Assembly: GCA_963921825.1 (NCBI GenBank)
Contig: OY997589.1
Span: forward strand, 79,716,523-79,780,522
Length of the DNA: 64,000 bases
Source: Erodium maritimum
Taxonomy: Eukaryota > Streptophyta > Magnoliopsida > Geraniales > Geraniaceae
Direction of reading: 5' to 3'
Shown here: positions 31,969 through 45,067 of the stretch, one piece after another
Layout of the letters: each line of letters starts with the position of its first letter
How positions within the stretch are numbered: position 1 is the stretch's first letter
Made by a program: the position numbers and the translations under genes
The notes under the pieces: generated by a model
What the model saw: the letters and a program-made list of their open reading frames with translations, nothing else
What the model was told of the DNA's origin: nothing
Databases searched by the model: none

Positions 31969-33098
31969 TTTCATTTTGAACTTGTTTTCAAAACCTCGGA
32001 CCGTACGTCAATTAGGTGGGTAGAGTTAGGTGGTCTAGTCGTAGTACTCAGTGACGCAAGTCGGAAATATCTGACGCCTAGAGTTGGAACGACCTGAGTA
32101 TTGATTGTTTTAACGTTTGTTTAAGTTTGAATCTTTTATGTTATGATGGATGCGTTGCTTGACTAATATCCTTTGGCCTATTGGCTGTATGCTACGGTGA
32201 TCGGTGATGCTGAACGGTTGAGATCGGGATTGGGTTAACGAGCAATGATCGAGCCGATATGATTTGGTTGTTGAGTAAACCATTTGTTAAATATGTTGCC
32301 ACCTTGGTTGGCCGTTACATGATTAATGAATTTGAAGTGTTGACTTGTTTAAGTGTTGACCATTACATAATGGGTGAAGTTGAAATGTGATCCAATTGGG
32401 TGTTAGTTGAGTAAAGGGTAGAAACCCGAGTGGTACTCGTAGTTTTTGACGGTGATGTGTACTTTTGCTGATTGTGGAACCTTGTATGCTGAAGGCTGTG
32501 TGAAATTTGGTTTCTAAATGTCCCGCTTAAGCGGATGGTTAATGGAAAATACGAACGGGTCATGCCGAAAATCTGTGAAACTGAAGTGTTTGCACTATCA
32601 CGGGCTGACTCAAGGGCGCCTCTGTAGTTGAGCGTGATAGGGGGATGTCAAGTCGTTACAACGAGATTCGGGGACGCCTGAATCGGGTTGTAACGACGCG
32701 AGATCGACATGAATGTTATAAGAGAAAAGTAAAGAGTTGAGACTTATGAAAAGGGAACTAAGGATAAAGTTCGTGGAACTGTTTGTGTTATGATTTGAAC
32801 CCCACATGATGGAAAGATACCCGACCGAGACGTATGCCGGTCTGGTATATTGATTGTGTGAATTGTTTGAAACTGTGCCTCCTATGGGAGTTGATTCAAT
32901 TACTTGCTTGATTTTGTGAGACGCACAAAGGTGCAAACTTCTTTGGCTATATAAGTACTATATATGACTCTACTAAGTACTATTGATCCAAGTAGGATCC
33001 TTGTGAAACGCGTGGGGATGTCCCTATGTTTTAAATCGAACCGCTTTTACTAAACTGAAATTTGAGCTTATGCGTTATAAATACAGCGGGTATACGAC

Positions 33099-34073
33099 AT
33101 GTCTCGTGTTTACACCCCGAGAGGTACCAGGAGCCGCCCAGCTGGGGGGCAGAGCCAGACACCAGTTGTTGGGCAGGCAGGGGCAGCGAGTGCCCAAGGT
33201 GCTGCTTCTACAGAGCACCAGAGTTTTGAGGGTGGACCGTCAGGGTTACCACCTAGGGTTCCTCCAGTCGCAGAGCCGACTCAGGCGGCCCCTCTAGAGG
33301 AGGTGGTCCGCGCAGTACTCGCAGCGATCAGCGCTCTGCAGGGGACTGCAGCACCGACACCAGAGCATGTGCCTACTGCCGCCGCAGTCACTATCGAGAG
33401 GCCATGCCAGTTGGACAACTACACGGCCCAGGCTCTCCGGGATTTTCGCAGGTTGGGCACACCGCTCTATTCTTGGGGTTCAGACCCCGATGCAGTTGTA
33501 GTATGGTTGGAGCGGATTACCCGCAACCTTGATACTTCTGGGGTTTCTGAGGGACGTCTGAGAGTATCTTTCGCTACTTTCCAGCTCGAGGGTGAGGCAT
33601 ATTATTGGTGGCAGTCTGTGCAGACCAGGGTTGGGGATGATTTTCAGCTTTTCAGCAGACTATTCCTAGAGCAGTACTTTCCTCGATCTGTTCGAGATGA
33701 TAGACACCAGCAGTTCCTAGAGCTGCGGCAGAGAGGGATGACTGTCTCTGAGTATGCGGCGAGGTTCATATCCTTGTCTCCCTTCGCACCGGAGATGGTG
33801 CAGACTGAGGAGAGTCGCTGCAGGCGATTCGAGGGTGGACTCATTCTGTCAATCGCAGATCGGGTCATTGCTCTTAGGACTGAGGTGTACTCTACACTGG
33901 TGGACCATGCATTAGCTGTGGAGAGGCATTTTCGAGAGACCGACAGGGCGCAGGAGATCAGGCCGAGACCGAGTGGCTTCCTGAGGCCGTCCGAGGGCCG
34001 TGATACGAGGAGGCAGAGGGTCTCTGGGTCATTGCAGCCACAATTCCATCCGAGTGGTATGCGTCGGGGGTAG
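33099..34073 (+). pseudogene. gag of the Tekay-like element
   Basis: A 324-codon frame starting MSRVYTPRGTRSRPAGGQ. The Retrotrans_gag core is recognisable in LDTSGVSEGRLRVSFATFQL, EAYYWWQSVQTR, FLEQYFPRSVRDDR and EYAARFISLSPFAPEM. A CX2CX4HX4C-like zinc-knuckle segment (CYQCGRQGNLSFACP) lies downstream, near 34237, in another reading segment. Gag builds the particle. Although this frame is long, the element as a whole is broken. Confidence 0.85.
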
Positions 34074-34552
34074 TAGTAGCATCACTTGGACCTGCCCCGT
34101 TAGCACAGTTATTCCCTTTACGCAGGCAGCAGGGTCACCTAGCCCGAGACTGTCCGAGGAGTAGCGGACCCGCAGATCGACAGGTTGATCGTCCACAGAG
34201 GTTTGGGGAGAGACAACGGGTGTATGAGAGAGCGTGCTATCAGTGCGGCCGACAGGGGAACCTTTCCTTTGCATGCCCTGATCGATTTGGGGTAGCGCCC
34301 GCGCCGAGACCTCAGCAGGCGCAGCCTCGTCAGGCACCTCCTGGCGGACCACGACAGGCACAACCTCCGAGAGCTCCGCGTCAGGCGGCGGGAGCACCAG
34401 CCCAGAGACACCAGGCTAGGCCTTTCCAGCAGGTGGCACTTCCACCACCACCGAGAGGAGGACCACCGGCACAGCAGGGCCGAGTTTATGCAGTCACACA
34501 TGCCAGAGCTGAGAGATAGTACGCCGGCCATGAGGCTACTCAGGGTACGTGT

Positions 34553-37500
34553 TTGTTTTATAATTCATGGCCATCTTTTCTATTTGACACTAGAGCGTCC
34601 CATTCGTTCATATCTGGTTCTTTTGCTCGTTTATTGGGATTGAGGGTGGAGTTTCTTAGTAGACCGTTATGTCTTGATACCCCGGTTACGGGAGAGGTAG
34701 TTCTGAGCACTGTATGCCGGGACTGTGAGGTCCGAGTAGTTGACTGCCCCTTTGTGGGTGACTTACTCGTTCTGGATATGACCGCCTTCGACGTGATCTT
34801 AGGGATGGACTGGCTCGTGAGATACCGGGCAACGATCGATTGCTATCGACGTTAGGTGACAGTGATGTCAGGCGGCAAAGTTATTACTTGTGTTCTGGGT
34901 AGCAGGAGCGGAGTCCTTCTATCTGCCCTGACTACGAGAGATGAGACTGAGGTCGCGCAGAGTGGCCGAGAGATACCGAGAGTGGTATGTGAGTTCCGGA
35001 GGTCTTTCCGGAGGAGCTGTCAGGTTTCCCGCCAGCGTGCGAGGTGGAGTTTCGGATCGACTTGATCCCGGGTATGACGCCGATCTCTATGGCCCCGTAT
35101 CGGTTTGCACTAGCCGAGTTGGTCGAGTTGAAGCGACAACTCGAGGAGCTGCAGGAGAAGGGTTTCATCCGCCCGAGCGTTTCTCCGTGGGGAGCACCCG
35201 CCCTCTTCGTGAAGAAGAAGGGTGGAGCTTTGAGGATGTGCATTGATTACCGGAAGTTGAACCGGGTTACGGTGAAGAACCGCTATCTGATGCCGAGGAT
35301 TGATGATCTGTTCGATCAGCTGAGAGAAGCAAAGTGCTTTTCCAAGATCGATCTTAGATCGGGCTACTAACAGTTGAGAGTCCGGAAGGAGGATGTGGAG
35401 AAGACCGCATTCTGGACTTGGTACGGGCAACCTTCATGGACTTGATGAATGGCATTTTCAGACCGTACCTGGATCAGTTCGTCGTGGTGTTTGATGACGA
35501 CATCCTGATTTATTCGCCTAGTGAGGAGGCACATGAGGAGCACTTGAGGATAGTCTTGACGTTGTTACGCACTCACCAGCTGTACGAGAACCTGGAGAAG
35601 TGTGAGTTCTGGCTCACAGAGGTGAAGTTCCTCGGGCATGTTGTGTCCCGAGATGGTATCCTAGTCGACCCGGCGAAGGTCGATGCAGTTTCGAAGTGGG
35701 CACGACCCAAAAATGTGTTTGAGATCCGTAGCTTCCAGGGATTGGCAGGGTATTACCGACGTTTCTTCCAAGACTTCTCACGTCTAGTCGCGCCTATGAC
35801 GGCGCTGACCCGCAAGGGAGTAGAGTTTCTATGGACTGATGAGTGTGAGCACTCCTTTACCGATCTGAAGGCTCGATTGACTGCCGCTACCATGTTTATT
35901 GTGCCGGAGCGGGGAGTAGGGTATCATGTGTACTGTGATGCCTCAGGCGAGGGACTGGGTTGTGTGTTGATGCAGTCCGGGAAGGTAGTTGCTTATGGCT
36001 CGAGACAGCTGAAGATACATGAGCGCAACTACCCGACCCATGATCTAGAGTTGGCAGCAGTGGTCTTTGCTCTGAAGAGCTGAAGGCATTATCTATATGG
36101 TGAGCGATTCCGGGTGTTCTCGGATCACAAGAGCCTCAAGTATATTTTCTCGCAGCGCGACCTGAACATGCGCCATAGGCGATGGATGAAGTTGCTTGAG
36201 GAGTACGACTTCGAGCTACTCTATCACCCGGGCAAGGCGAATGTTGTCGCCGATGCCCTGAGTAGGAAGTCGACTCACTGCATTGCTAGCATAGCTGCCC
36301 GAGAGTGGGACATGATGGAGGAGTTGAGCTCGTTCAGACTTGAGCTAGAGGAAGTCATAGATGGTATGGCTTTGTGTGCATTGGTTGCTCGCGTGCTAGA
36401 AGCACAGGCCGAGGATGCCGAGACGGCAGGGATCCGAGAGAGGTTGATCAGCGGTGTTGAGACTGAGGGTTGGGAGCAGAGTGCTGATCAGGGTCTCCGT
36501 TACCAAGGACGGCTGTTTGTGCCACGGGGTTGTAAGGACATCGTGTTGAGAGAGTGTCATCACTCCCGTCTTGCTGTGTACCCGGGTGGCACCAAGATGT
36601 ATAGAGACATCCGATGACAGTTCTGGTGGAGCGGGATGCGTAAAGCAGTAGCAGACTTTGTTTCAAGATGCCTCACCTGTCAGCTAGTGAAGGCCGAGCA
36701 TCAGCGTCCCGCCTGTTAGTCTTAGTGCCCGTAGTTCAATCCTAAATGTCCAAATGTATATATCATCGTTAGCAATAAAATTAAAGCGGCTTTATATTAC
36801 TTATGTGTTGGAGTAATATATCGATGTGTGCTCTGATCTATTCCCACCATGCGAATAGAACCATAGATTGAGATAGATCACACTCGATGGGTCCCTAGTC
36901 AACAAAGCTTCACTAGAAGCGACTAGTATGAAATATGGCTCTTTATGGCTTACGTTCTGTTAGTCATTGGAATGGGATTCCGGAGTCTGATCATAGATAT
37001 CATGTGGGACATGATATTGGACGACCCGCCCTGAATATGTGCCATAGATTAAGTCATGAACATATTCAGTGTTGTAGCTTGTCATGTATCCTTAGACCAA
37101 GGAGTCTTTGTGATCGCTATGTAGTCAACAACTGAGTTTGACCTGAGCCTAACGTTGTCCGTAACAGGGCTTCCATAACGGCCAGGATTGGCTTGGGGAC
37201 GGGCTACATGAGTGACACGAAAGACGGCTAAGGGATTTATCCCTCATACTAAGGTATGGGAAAGATATCGGTTCTCGGCCGCTTGATCGAGAGTGACTGG
37301 AAGAATAGCATGGCCATGCACATGATACTGGGTATCATATCTTCAGTCATCTCACATATCAAGGAACGGTGATTGAGAATAATAAGGATGACGGCTCTAT
37401 GCCTTATCTCAATCAGGATATCGGAGATAAAAGGATAATGACAGGGACGACGGAAAGGTTAGAATCGACAGGGTCGATTCGTTATGTAGTGTCAGGCAAT

Positions 37501-39520
37501 ACAAAAGTCTCGTTAGTTGCCACTTAAATATGATCAAGTAAAATGGTATTTTACGTTGATCTATTGACATGCATAAACCTAAGGGTCACACCGGAGGATG
37601 AAACTCATTGACACATTTATGGAGAATGGCCAAAAGGGAGTTGTCTCGGGACATGACCAAAACTGGGTTTTGGGTCATGTGCCCGTAAGTGAATAGGACT
37701 TTACGGATCGAGACAAGGCTTGGAGTCTTGGGATTGATCGCGTCGGATAATGTTGGACATTTCCGGTATGGAAGGTTTGGAGGCGATGAGCGAATCACGG
37801 GACCTCGTTGGAAATGGCCACGGGCCATGTTCCAAGAGGCCCATGAAAGGCCCATGCAATCAAGGCCCATGGAACTAATTAATCAAGTCTTGATTAATTA
37901 GTACTAAGCAAGCAAGACAAGGATTATGGTGTTGGTGATTCACCACCTAACCCAATCTTATCTTGCCATACTTTGTCCTATTTACACCTTACTTGACACC
38001 ATACTTGTCCCATGCCTTTAGTTGGACAAGTATGAGTTTTGTTATGTTTAAGTCATCTTTTTTCAACATAACAAAGACAAGACAAGAATAGGAAATACAA
38101 CTTCTCTCTCCCTTCCCTTGCAATTTCGGGTTTGGCAAGCTCCCACCTCCATTTTTGTGTTCTTGAGTCCTCAAAGAGAAGAACTACGTGGCTTTGATTC
38201 CCATGTGGATACGTAGGCGTCTTGGAGACTCAAGCCAATCATTCGTTACCCGGTGTTCTTGTTTTGGTAAGAACTAGTGCTGAATTTTTCTCTTGTGAAT
38301 CCATTCTTTGTTAGTTGTTTCATGGTTTTAATCGTCTCTTGGTTTTCCTTGATTTTTCGCTGCGAGTTGGTTCATCTCCAACCCTACCTCGAGAGCCAAC
38401 ACCGCCAGCTTGCTACAACCTTTATCGATCTCTGAGTGGAAGTAGGAGCACGTCACTATGGATTTTGTGTGTGGATTGTCGAGGTCGCCGAGAGGCCACG
38501 ATGCTATTTGGGTAGTAGTCGACCGACTGACCAAGTCGACCGACTGACCAAGTCGGCGTACTTCTTAGCCATGCGGATGACCAACACTGTCGATACGTTG
38601 AGCCGACTGTACGTTAGAGAGATTATTCGCCTTTCATGGAGTACCGATGTCTGTTGTATCCGACAGGGATCCTCGTTTCACCTCCAGATTTTGGGAGAGC
38701 CTACAGACGACATTGGGGACTGAGGTCTTGCTTAGCACGACTTATCATCCACAGACTGATGGACAGTCAGAGCGTACTATACAGATTTAGGAGGATATGC
38801 TACGAGCTTGTGTGTTAGACTTCCGAGGATCGTGGGAGGATCATTTACCCTTAGCCGAGTTTGCCTACAACAACAGTTATCAGTCCAGTATTGGGATGGC
38901 ACCATTTGAGGCGTTGTATGGCAGACCGTGCAGATCGCCCGTGTGTTGGGCAGAGGTAGGAGAGCGGAGTTTACTTGGTCCAGATATTGTTCAGGAGCCG
39001 ACCGAGAAGGTCGCGTTGATTCGAGAGCGGTTAAAGACCGCACAAAGCCGAGAAAAGAGTTACGAAGATAGACGACGTCGACCTCTTTAGTTTTCAGTGG
39101 GTGATCACGTATTTTTGAGGGTGAGCCCGAAGAAGGGACTATTGCGGTTCAACCGCGGCAGAGGCAAGCTGGCCCCGCGATTTATCGGACCTTTTGAGAT
39201 TCTGGGCAGAATTGGAACTGTTGCCTATCGCCTTGCATTGCCACCGCGGCTTGGGAACGTGCATAACGTCTTCCATGTTTCCCAACTGCGGAAGTACTCT
39301 GCGGACCCTTCGCATATTATCGAGTGGACGAACATCGAGGTAGCTGATGACGGCTCGTACGAGGAGCAACCAGTCAAGATTTTGGGTACGAGAGAGAAGG
39401 TCTTGCGGAACAAGACTATTACACTCGTACAAGTGTAGTGGGGACACCAAGGAGCTGAGTCGACGTGGGAGCGCGAGGTTGAGGTTCGCGTGAAGTACCC
39501 CCACCTGTTCGACCTTTGAG
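34553..39520 (+). pseudogene. pol of the Tekay-like element (PR, RT, RH, INT, chromodomain-like)
   Basis: In order: protease FLFDTRASHSFISGSF (about 34578); RT with [38 protein letters not shown] and [19 protein letters not shown]; RNase H with [19 protein letters not shown]; integrase zinc-binding region CHHSRLAVYPGG; then, beyond the solo LTR, integrase core [16 protein letters not shown] and LPLAEFAYNNSYQSSIGMA; and a C-terminal [18 protein letters not shown] leading to a chromodomain-like end. These enzymes mature, copy and insert the element, and the chromodomain is thought to steer it to marked chromatin. Broken, several breaks, plus one insertion. Confidence 0.88.
36714..38401 (+). mobile_element. 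Solo LTR (1688 bp), probably copia, inside the Tekay-like integrase
   Basis: Starts TGTTAGTCTTAGTGCCC and ends GAGAGCCAACA. A perfect CCGCC duplication flanks it at 36709-36713 and 38402-38406, and the integrase reading (KAEHQRP / LLQPLSISEWK) resumes right across it. No internal region. The size and a TTTTTCGCTGCGAG phrase near the 3' end recall Angela/SIRE-type copia LTRs, which suggests plus orientation, but the lineage is uncertain. It must be younger than its gypsy host. Confidence 0.88.
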
Positions 39521-39569
39521 GTACTTTGTTTTAAATTTCGAGGACGAAATTCTTTTAACGGGGGTAGAT

Positions 39570-41024
39570 TGTAAGAACCGCCCCCGTTCGAATCCAGTCG
39601 AATCGGTGAGACTTGGCGAAGTTTGACTTTCGGCCAGAAAAGTCAACTGATGACTCCGGGAGTCACTCAGGACCTTTCCGGGCCCAAAAAGCTTAGCCGT
39701 CATCACGGTTAGCTTAGTTGGGCCATTTCCTTTCGTTTGACTGTAATATTGGAAAAAGTCAACTTTGGTCAAATTCGAACTTTTTATCGACTAAATACTA
39801 TTAAAATTGGACTGCTGGATTTTAATGAAGGGAGAGTGGTCCCCACTATGCCACATGTCACTAGTGGCTTTGAGGAAAAGAAAAGAGGCCCAATTGACAT
39901 TTCTATCCTCATTAGTTGTCCATTAGGGGATAAGAATTAAAGGGGCTTTTAGTCATTTCTCCTCTTAGGTCTTTTAAAGTAATACACACAACAATTTCAG
40001 CTCATTTCATTTAGTGGTGGCCGAAATTTGCTAAGGAAACAAGAGAGGAATCCGGTGTGGGGTAGTATCATAGTCGGGAGGTCGGTTACCCTGCGGGGAA
40101 TGGTTATTTGTGATCCAGTATGGTACCTACACCGAGAGAGGAATCCGGTGTGGGGTAGTATCATAGCCGAGAGATTGTTTACCCTGCGGGGAATGTTTAC
40201 TTGTTGCTTCAGCCCAAGTGTATGCGTCCTGCGGGAGCATCCCTGGGAGGTTATCCTGTTTCACCCCGATGACCTATGGTCCTTTGGGGGCATTTCCGAG
40301 AATCCCGACGATATGTATCCCTTCAGGGATGTTTCCGGTAGCCCCGATGTATGTGTCTCCTCTGGGCCGAGGGGAAATCCGACATGACACAAGGACTATC
40401 GTGGATCGGAGTATGGGATCCGACATGACACGAGAACCAATTGTAGATCGGAGTATTGTGGTTTAGGTTGTTGTCGCGATATTTACATTCTCATGTTTTA
40501 ATAGTTCCTTCAAGATTACATCGCTTTCTCTTATTCTTTTTAAGTACTGTTATCCTTAAGAATGTAAGATTACTATTATCTTTCCCTCTTCCATAGAAAT
40601 CTTATTGATTAAGTGTATTAATTGAAAATTGTGCCGTTGTGCTAAAGTAGTTTTACTACCAAATTGGAGGTTATTTTGTTTATCATTTTCCCTACTGAGC
40701 GTAAGCTCACTCCCTGTTGTTTTATCTACTGTTTGTACAGGCGTGCTTGGTGAGTAGTGGACTCGAGGCTCGAGAGCTTCTGGAGAGTCTGGGCATTTTA
40801 TTTTAGAGACGTCTTTTGGTTATCTGTAGTGAACCTTATGTTTTACGTACTCTATTTGGATCCTTGTTTCTCAACTACGATTTGGAACTTGTTTATTTGA
40901 GTTATTTGATCGAAACCTTATTTGAGTATTTAAATTCGTTTAAATTTATCTTTACTTGTTATTATTTAATCTTTGATTCAGGTCACGTCTCGAGTCCGGT
41001 CAAAACCGGATTTGGGGCGTGATA
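39570..41024 (+). repeat. 3' LTR of the Tekay-like element
   Basis: Begins TGTAAGAACCGCCCCCG after a purine-rich tract and ends at 41024, directly against LINE sequence. Differs from the 5' LTR at scattered positions, about 3% by eye, suggesting an age of one to a few million years at usual plant rates. Confidence 0.9.
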
Positions 41025-41900
41025 GCATGGGCCGTGAGATCACCCATAGGGCTGCCGGCGGAGTACACCCCCCTATTTTAGGGCATTCCGCGCTTTCCAG
41101 ATTTTCTGGAGGACATATCGATATCTGCTGCCCAATTCTGCGGTCCTTTGGTGTCAATTATCTCCCACCATTTCACAAATCCCAAGGTAGGGTCATAGGG
41201 GAGCATCCTTCCAAACTGGGTCCAACATGTCTTCGCAAAACCACACCCCAGAAACCAAAGGTCAGCATATTTCGGGGCCCTCCCACAAATATTGCAATTC
41301 GGCGCAATCGGGACATAGCACCGATTTAGGTTTGTTGCTACCTACAAAGTTTCTGTGAGGCACCTCCAAAGGAAGACCCGTAGGCGTGGTGGGACCGAGT
41401 TATCCCACAGAGCTGACCATACCACCAGTGTTGTATTCTAACGAGCCTCATGTCGCGCCCCAGCCAATATGGAGTAACCAACCTTTGTGCAGTGCAACCC
41501 CGTCCTCTCAAGTGCCCAATACCAAGTGTCTTTGTTCCACATGGTAGATAGTGGAACCTGGAGGATCTGATTCTTCTCCTTTGCATCAAATAATCTAGAA
41601 ACTAAAGGCACATCTCAACATCAGGACCCTAGGACCATGAGCCTGCAACCGGTACCCCCACTAGAGAAGAGCGGGTGGAAGCAATCTTCGGGTTGGGTCC
41701 AAAGAGCCACAGTGTTCCCTTGATCATTGTGTCTCGACCATCTCCAATGGTTATCCTTAATCCAGTTCGCAGGAGGTCTAGGGTGGAAAAAATACTTGCC
41801 CACATGAAACTTGCATTAGCTCCTATTTTAGCCTGTAGGAAACATGTAGAGGGGAAATAAAGAGCTTTTAGAACACGCGACATAAGAGACTGGGGCCGAT
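41025..41900 (-). pseudogene. LINE zf-RVT region
   Basis: Minus strand: RCYVPIAPNCNICGRAPKYA then DLWFLGCGFAKTCW is the zf-RVT pattern 'R.....CP.CG...E...HLF..C..A...W'. Upstream frames (41883-41338) with KIGANASFMWASIF resemble the WASIL/WRSI block ahead of it. The segment joins the RNase H at 30510 once the gypsy insertion is set aside. Stops and frame changes. Confidence 0.65.
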
Positions 41901-41999
41901 GGATCAGGCCCCATGCCTATTTACCGAGTAGGGCCGTATTAACATCTTTTAGAGGATAGAATGCCATCACTCCCGCTTCTTTGGGCATGGACATCTTAT

Positions 42000-43137
42000 C
42001 CCTATCCTTCCATATAATCGGCCTGGTTATTGCCCCCCCCCCCTCCCCGCCCACCAGAACCGAGCTAAAGCTACGTGAATCCAAGATATAATCCGGTGGG
42101 ACACCCAGAACACAAATATCACATAGACCGGGAGAGATGCGAGAACAGATCGGATCATGACTTCCCTACCTAAAGGGGATAGATGCTTCCCATCCCAGGA
42201 CCAAATGCATTTGATAATGCGATCACCAAGATAAGCCATAGCAGCATTCCTGTTTCGACTTATCATATTCGGGAAGCCAAGGTACATAAACGTGGTGGAC
42301 GTCTCAACAATAGAAAGTATCTAACAACATTCTTATCGTACGGTCGGGGTTGTATTCGTATTGAAGAAAATAGATGATTTCTGGAGGTTTAGTACCCGCC
42401 CTGAGAGTTGCCCAAATATGTCGAGGATATCCCTAATCTGACATGCCTCCTCAGTAGTAACACTACAACATATATAACTGTCATCCGTGAAAAACATGGG
42501 TGATATATCTAAAGCACCTATGGCCACCCGAACACCCCTAATGCGCTCCTCATTCTGCGCTTGTTATAGTAAAAATAAAAGACCCTCCATACAGAGGAGT
42601 AAGAGGTACAGGGACAGAGAATCACATTGGCGAAGACCATGAGACGATGTAAAGTTGGGAGTTTCCCTACCCCTAAATGATACAATATACTAGACTGATT
42701 TCATACAGCAAGCTACCAACTCGATCCATTTAGGAGAGAACCCCAAATAAGGCATAATATAGAGCAGGTAATCCCATTCCACCCGATCATAAGTTTTACT
42801 CATGTCCAGCTTGAGTTCCATAAAACCAAGATTACCTTACGGTTTCCTGAAGAAGGAAATGAATGACCTCAAAAGCTATAAGAACCTTATCTTGAATACA
42901 CCGACCTGGTATAAATTCTCCTTAGGTCTCAGATATGACGTTTTGTAAGAGCGCGCGCAGTCGGTTTGCCAAAATCTTGGAGAGAATGCAAAAGATGACA
43001 TTAAAGAGGGCGATCGGGCGTAGGTAAGTAACAACATTAGGATCTGGCTTCTTGGGGAATGAGAACGATGGAGGTATTGTTTGTGGCTGAGCAGATTTAA
43101 GAGCACGAGCACGCCGGAGTCCATGACTAAGCAACAA
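42000..43137 (-). pseudogene. LINE reverse transcriptase
   Basis: Minus strand in order: FPKKPDPNVVTYLRPIALFN (RT motif 'IPK...P.....RPISL.N'), ILSKILANRLRALL, MELKLDMSKTYDRVEWDYL (motif A with its aspartate), the active-site region FFTDDSYICC (normally FADD), and MYLGFPNMISRNRNAAMAYL followed by GREVMIRSVLASLPVYV. The enzyme copies LINE RNA onto nicked chromosomal DNA. The endonuclease domain that should precede it is missing at 43140. At least three frame changes. Confidence 0.85.
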
Positions 43138-43140
43138 AGG

Positions 43141-43740
43141 GCTCAGCGATTAGGCAGAGCTCGGAGAGACCGTAGTTGGGACGGTCCTTTGCATGGCGGC
43201 GGGGCCCTAGGATGGGGGAGCATAAGATCTATTCGTAGAGTTCGAATTGGTTAGGTATTTATCTGATTTTAAGACTTATGGTTTGTTAGGTTAGGAGTTT
43301 AGGATTTTAAAACTGGATTCATAGATCTTTGTTGTTTGAATTCGGTTTTGTTGGTTAGATATGTTGTTTGAAGTGATTTTCATTTCCAGATTCATGGTTT
43401 TGTTTCGATTTTTATTTCCAGACACTTCTGGGTTTGATTCGATTCATGGTTAGATCTGTTGTTTGAAGTGACTTCTGGGTTTGCTAGGTTAAAGGTTCAG
43501 TTTGGCTTCAAATATGTTCGAATTCAAAAAGTATTAGCTTGCCGAAGAAGATGAGGTCTTGCCGAAGAAGACGAGGTTTATCCAGGGAAAATACAATATT
43601 AATTATTTCAGAAAATACATAATTATAAATTCAAAAAATATTAAAATAAAAATTGTATAGAAAAAGGATTAAAAAATGAGTGAAAAAATTGAGAATAACT
43701 ATTAATAATATTTTAGAAATGAAATAAAGAGAAACTCGGC
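43141..43740. other. No gene seen
   Basis: T-rich, with ATGTTGTTTGAAGTGA / CTGTTGTTTGAAGTGA repeated (about 43365 and 43458) and a 20 bp duplication TTGCCGAAGAAGAYGAGGTY (43540-43579). It has the look of intron or LTR sequence, but I cannot assign it. Confidence 0.4.
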
Positions 43741-43746
43741 TAAAAA

Positions 43747-45067
43747 ATGAAACCTAAAGTTTCTGTCTCAAACTCCCTCAGCGCCCCGATCTACCGCCTT
43801 TATTGGTCCACTCTTCCGATCATTCCTTCTCTCGCTACTACCTATTATGGAACCACAACCAATACGCCTAGCAGCACCTACCGCACCTACCGCCTCTCGC
43901 TTGATATCTCGTCGCCCCACTGTAAGTTGGCGGGCAAGGTGGGAGCCAAGGATACTTTCGCTGAAAGAATCCACAAACAATACCAAATATCGCCATAAAC
44001 TCCCCTATGAGATTATATGAAACTAGCCTAGGGAGCGAACTACCATGCAGATTCGCGTCGACTACCACCAAGTAAGTTTGCTAGAACTCACGAGGATATG
44101 GGTGAATCGGCTCTCCGATGGATGTCGTCGGAGAAACCGACGAAAGAAGACCCACGAGGAACTGATAGGTTGAGACCAACAAGTGACGCCCCCATAACAG
44201 ATCCAACATAGGGTGCTGATACGCAAACTTGGGATTGATGAAGGTTAGGACACCATGCACTGGGAGGGATTCATGGGATCATGGCCACAACCCAAACAAG
44301 AATGTTGGCCCCGCCATGGTGACATCTCCCTTGGACGATAGTCCACCAATATGAATGAATCATCCCCAATCCAATATTCGATGACCCCTTTAAACAAGGT
44401 TCCCACCAACTTCTGAGGGGTTATGGAATTTTGATGCGACTTCATGTTGCGATGGATGTATACCTTTTGGGCACAGATCTAGGGCAGTCGCTACCAGAAC
44501 CACAGGCCCCGGATCAACGAACCGAGCCGCCAACTATGAACCATTGTGGTAAGAACCGTGACGATCCCAACTAGGTCTCACTACTACTTGAGAAGGACGA
44601 TTTTCATGCCTCTATCTACCAAGTGTTTGACCCTTATTAGGACATCTCGTCTCAGGACTCGGATGACTTAAGAGCTAATGTCTTACGCAGCCTGCACTCC
44701 ACGGACGTGGACAACACTAAAAAGGTCAACTCAGATGAAGAAACAACGAGGCATGTTGGAGTACCTCAAAGGTCACCATGAATCGCATTAGGAATCTCAG
44801 GGTGTCACTAACGAGACACACCCCGATAGACAAGAATCAGCCCTATACTAATTCTCATTCTCCTCCTAAGGATATGCAGCGCTAAGCACGGATGTAATAG
44901 GGAACCACCCCCTAACCTCTCCTTAGTATACATCGAGCCTTTAGCTATAGGATCAGAGTTTCGAATATCATTGATACTATATCTCGTCCTTTCCTATTAC
45001 TTCCATTCATGTATGGTCTTCTCGACCTTTTTGCATTAATAAAATTATTCTGTTGCCTAAAAAAAGA
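43747..45067 (+). mobile_element. Candidate poly(A) retroposon
   Basis: Ends with ATTAATAAAATTATTCTGTT and a poly(A) run at 45060-45066, the form of a LINE-type 3' end, and is C-rich in its 5' part. A minus-strand frame at 44445-44245 (IEYWIGDDSFILVDY) is faintly like the 'W.IGDG..I..W.D.W' segment of LINE ORF2 but in the opposite direction. No duplication of the flanks was found. Weak call. Confidence 0.35.

Larger units (their letters stand above)
30514..41024 (+). mobile_element. Tekay-like Ty3/gypsy element, two LTRs, with nested solo LTR
   Basis: LTRs at 30514-31949 and 39570-41024, alike at about 97% by eye. TGGTATCAGAGC primer-binding site at 31953, gag (33099-34073), then protease, RT, RNase H, integrase and a C-terminal chromodomain-like segment to about 39520. 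The TTTCGAGGACGAAATTC block before the polypurine tract, and the large LTRs, fit the Tekay/Del chromovirus group. A 1.7 kb solo LTR sits in the integrase (36714-38401). It interrupts a LINE ORF2. No clear duplication flanks it. Structurally nearly whole but broken, roughly ten breaks. Confidence 0.92.
30131..43140 (-). mobile_element. LINE (L1-type) ORF2 fragment, split by a Tekay-like element
   Basis: Minus strand: reverse transcriptase (about 43137-42000), zf-RVT region (about 41900-41025), then, after the plus-strand gypsy insertion 30514-41024, RNase H (30510-30171) and a short poly(A) at 30137-30131. Domain order matches plant L1 ORF2. The endonuclease part is absent, so the copy is 5'-truncated, as LINE copies often are. 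Multiple stops and frame changes throughout mean it is dead. Confidence 0.85.

Noticed and set aside
30510-41029. Target-site duplication around the Tekay-like element
   Set aside because: The five bases on either side do not match in any reasonable placement, so none is claimed.
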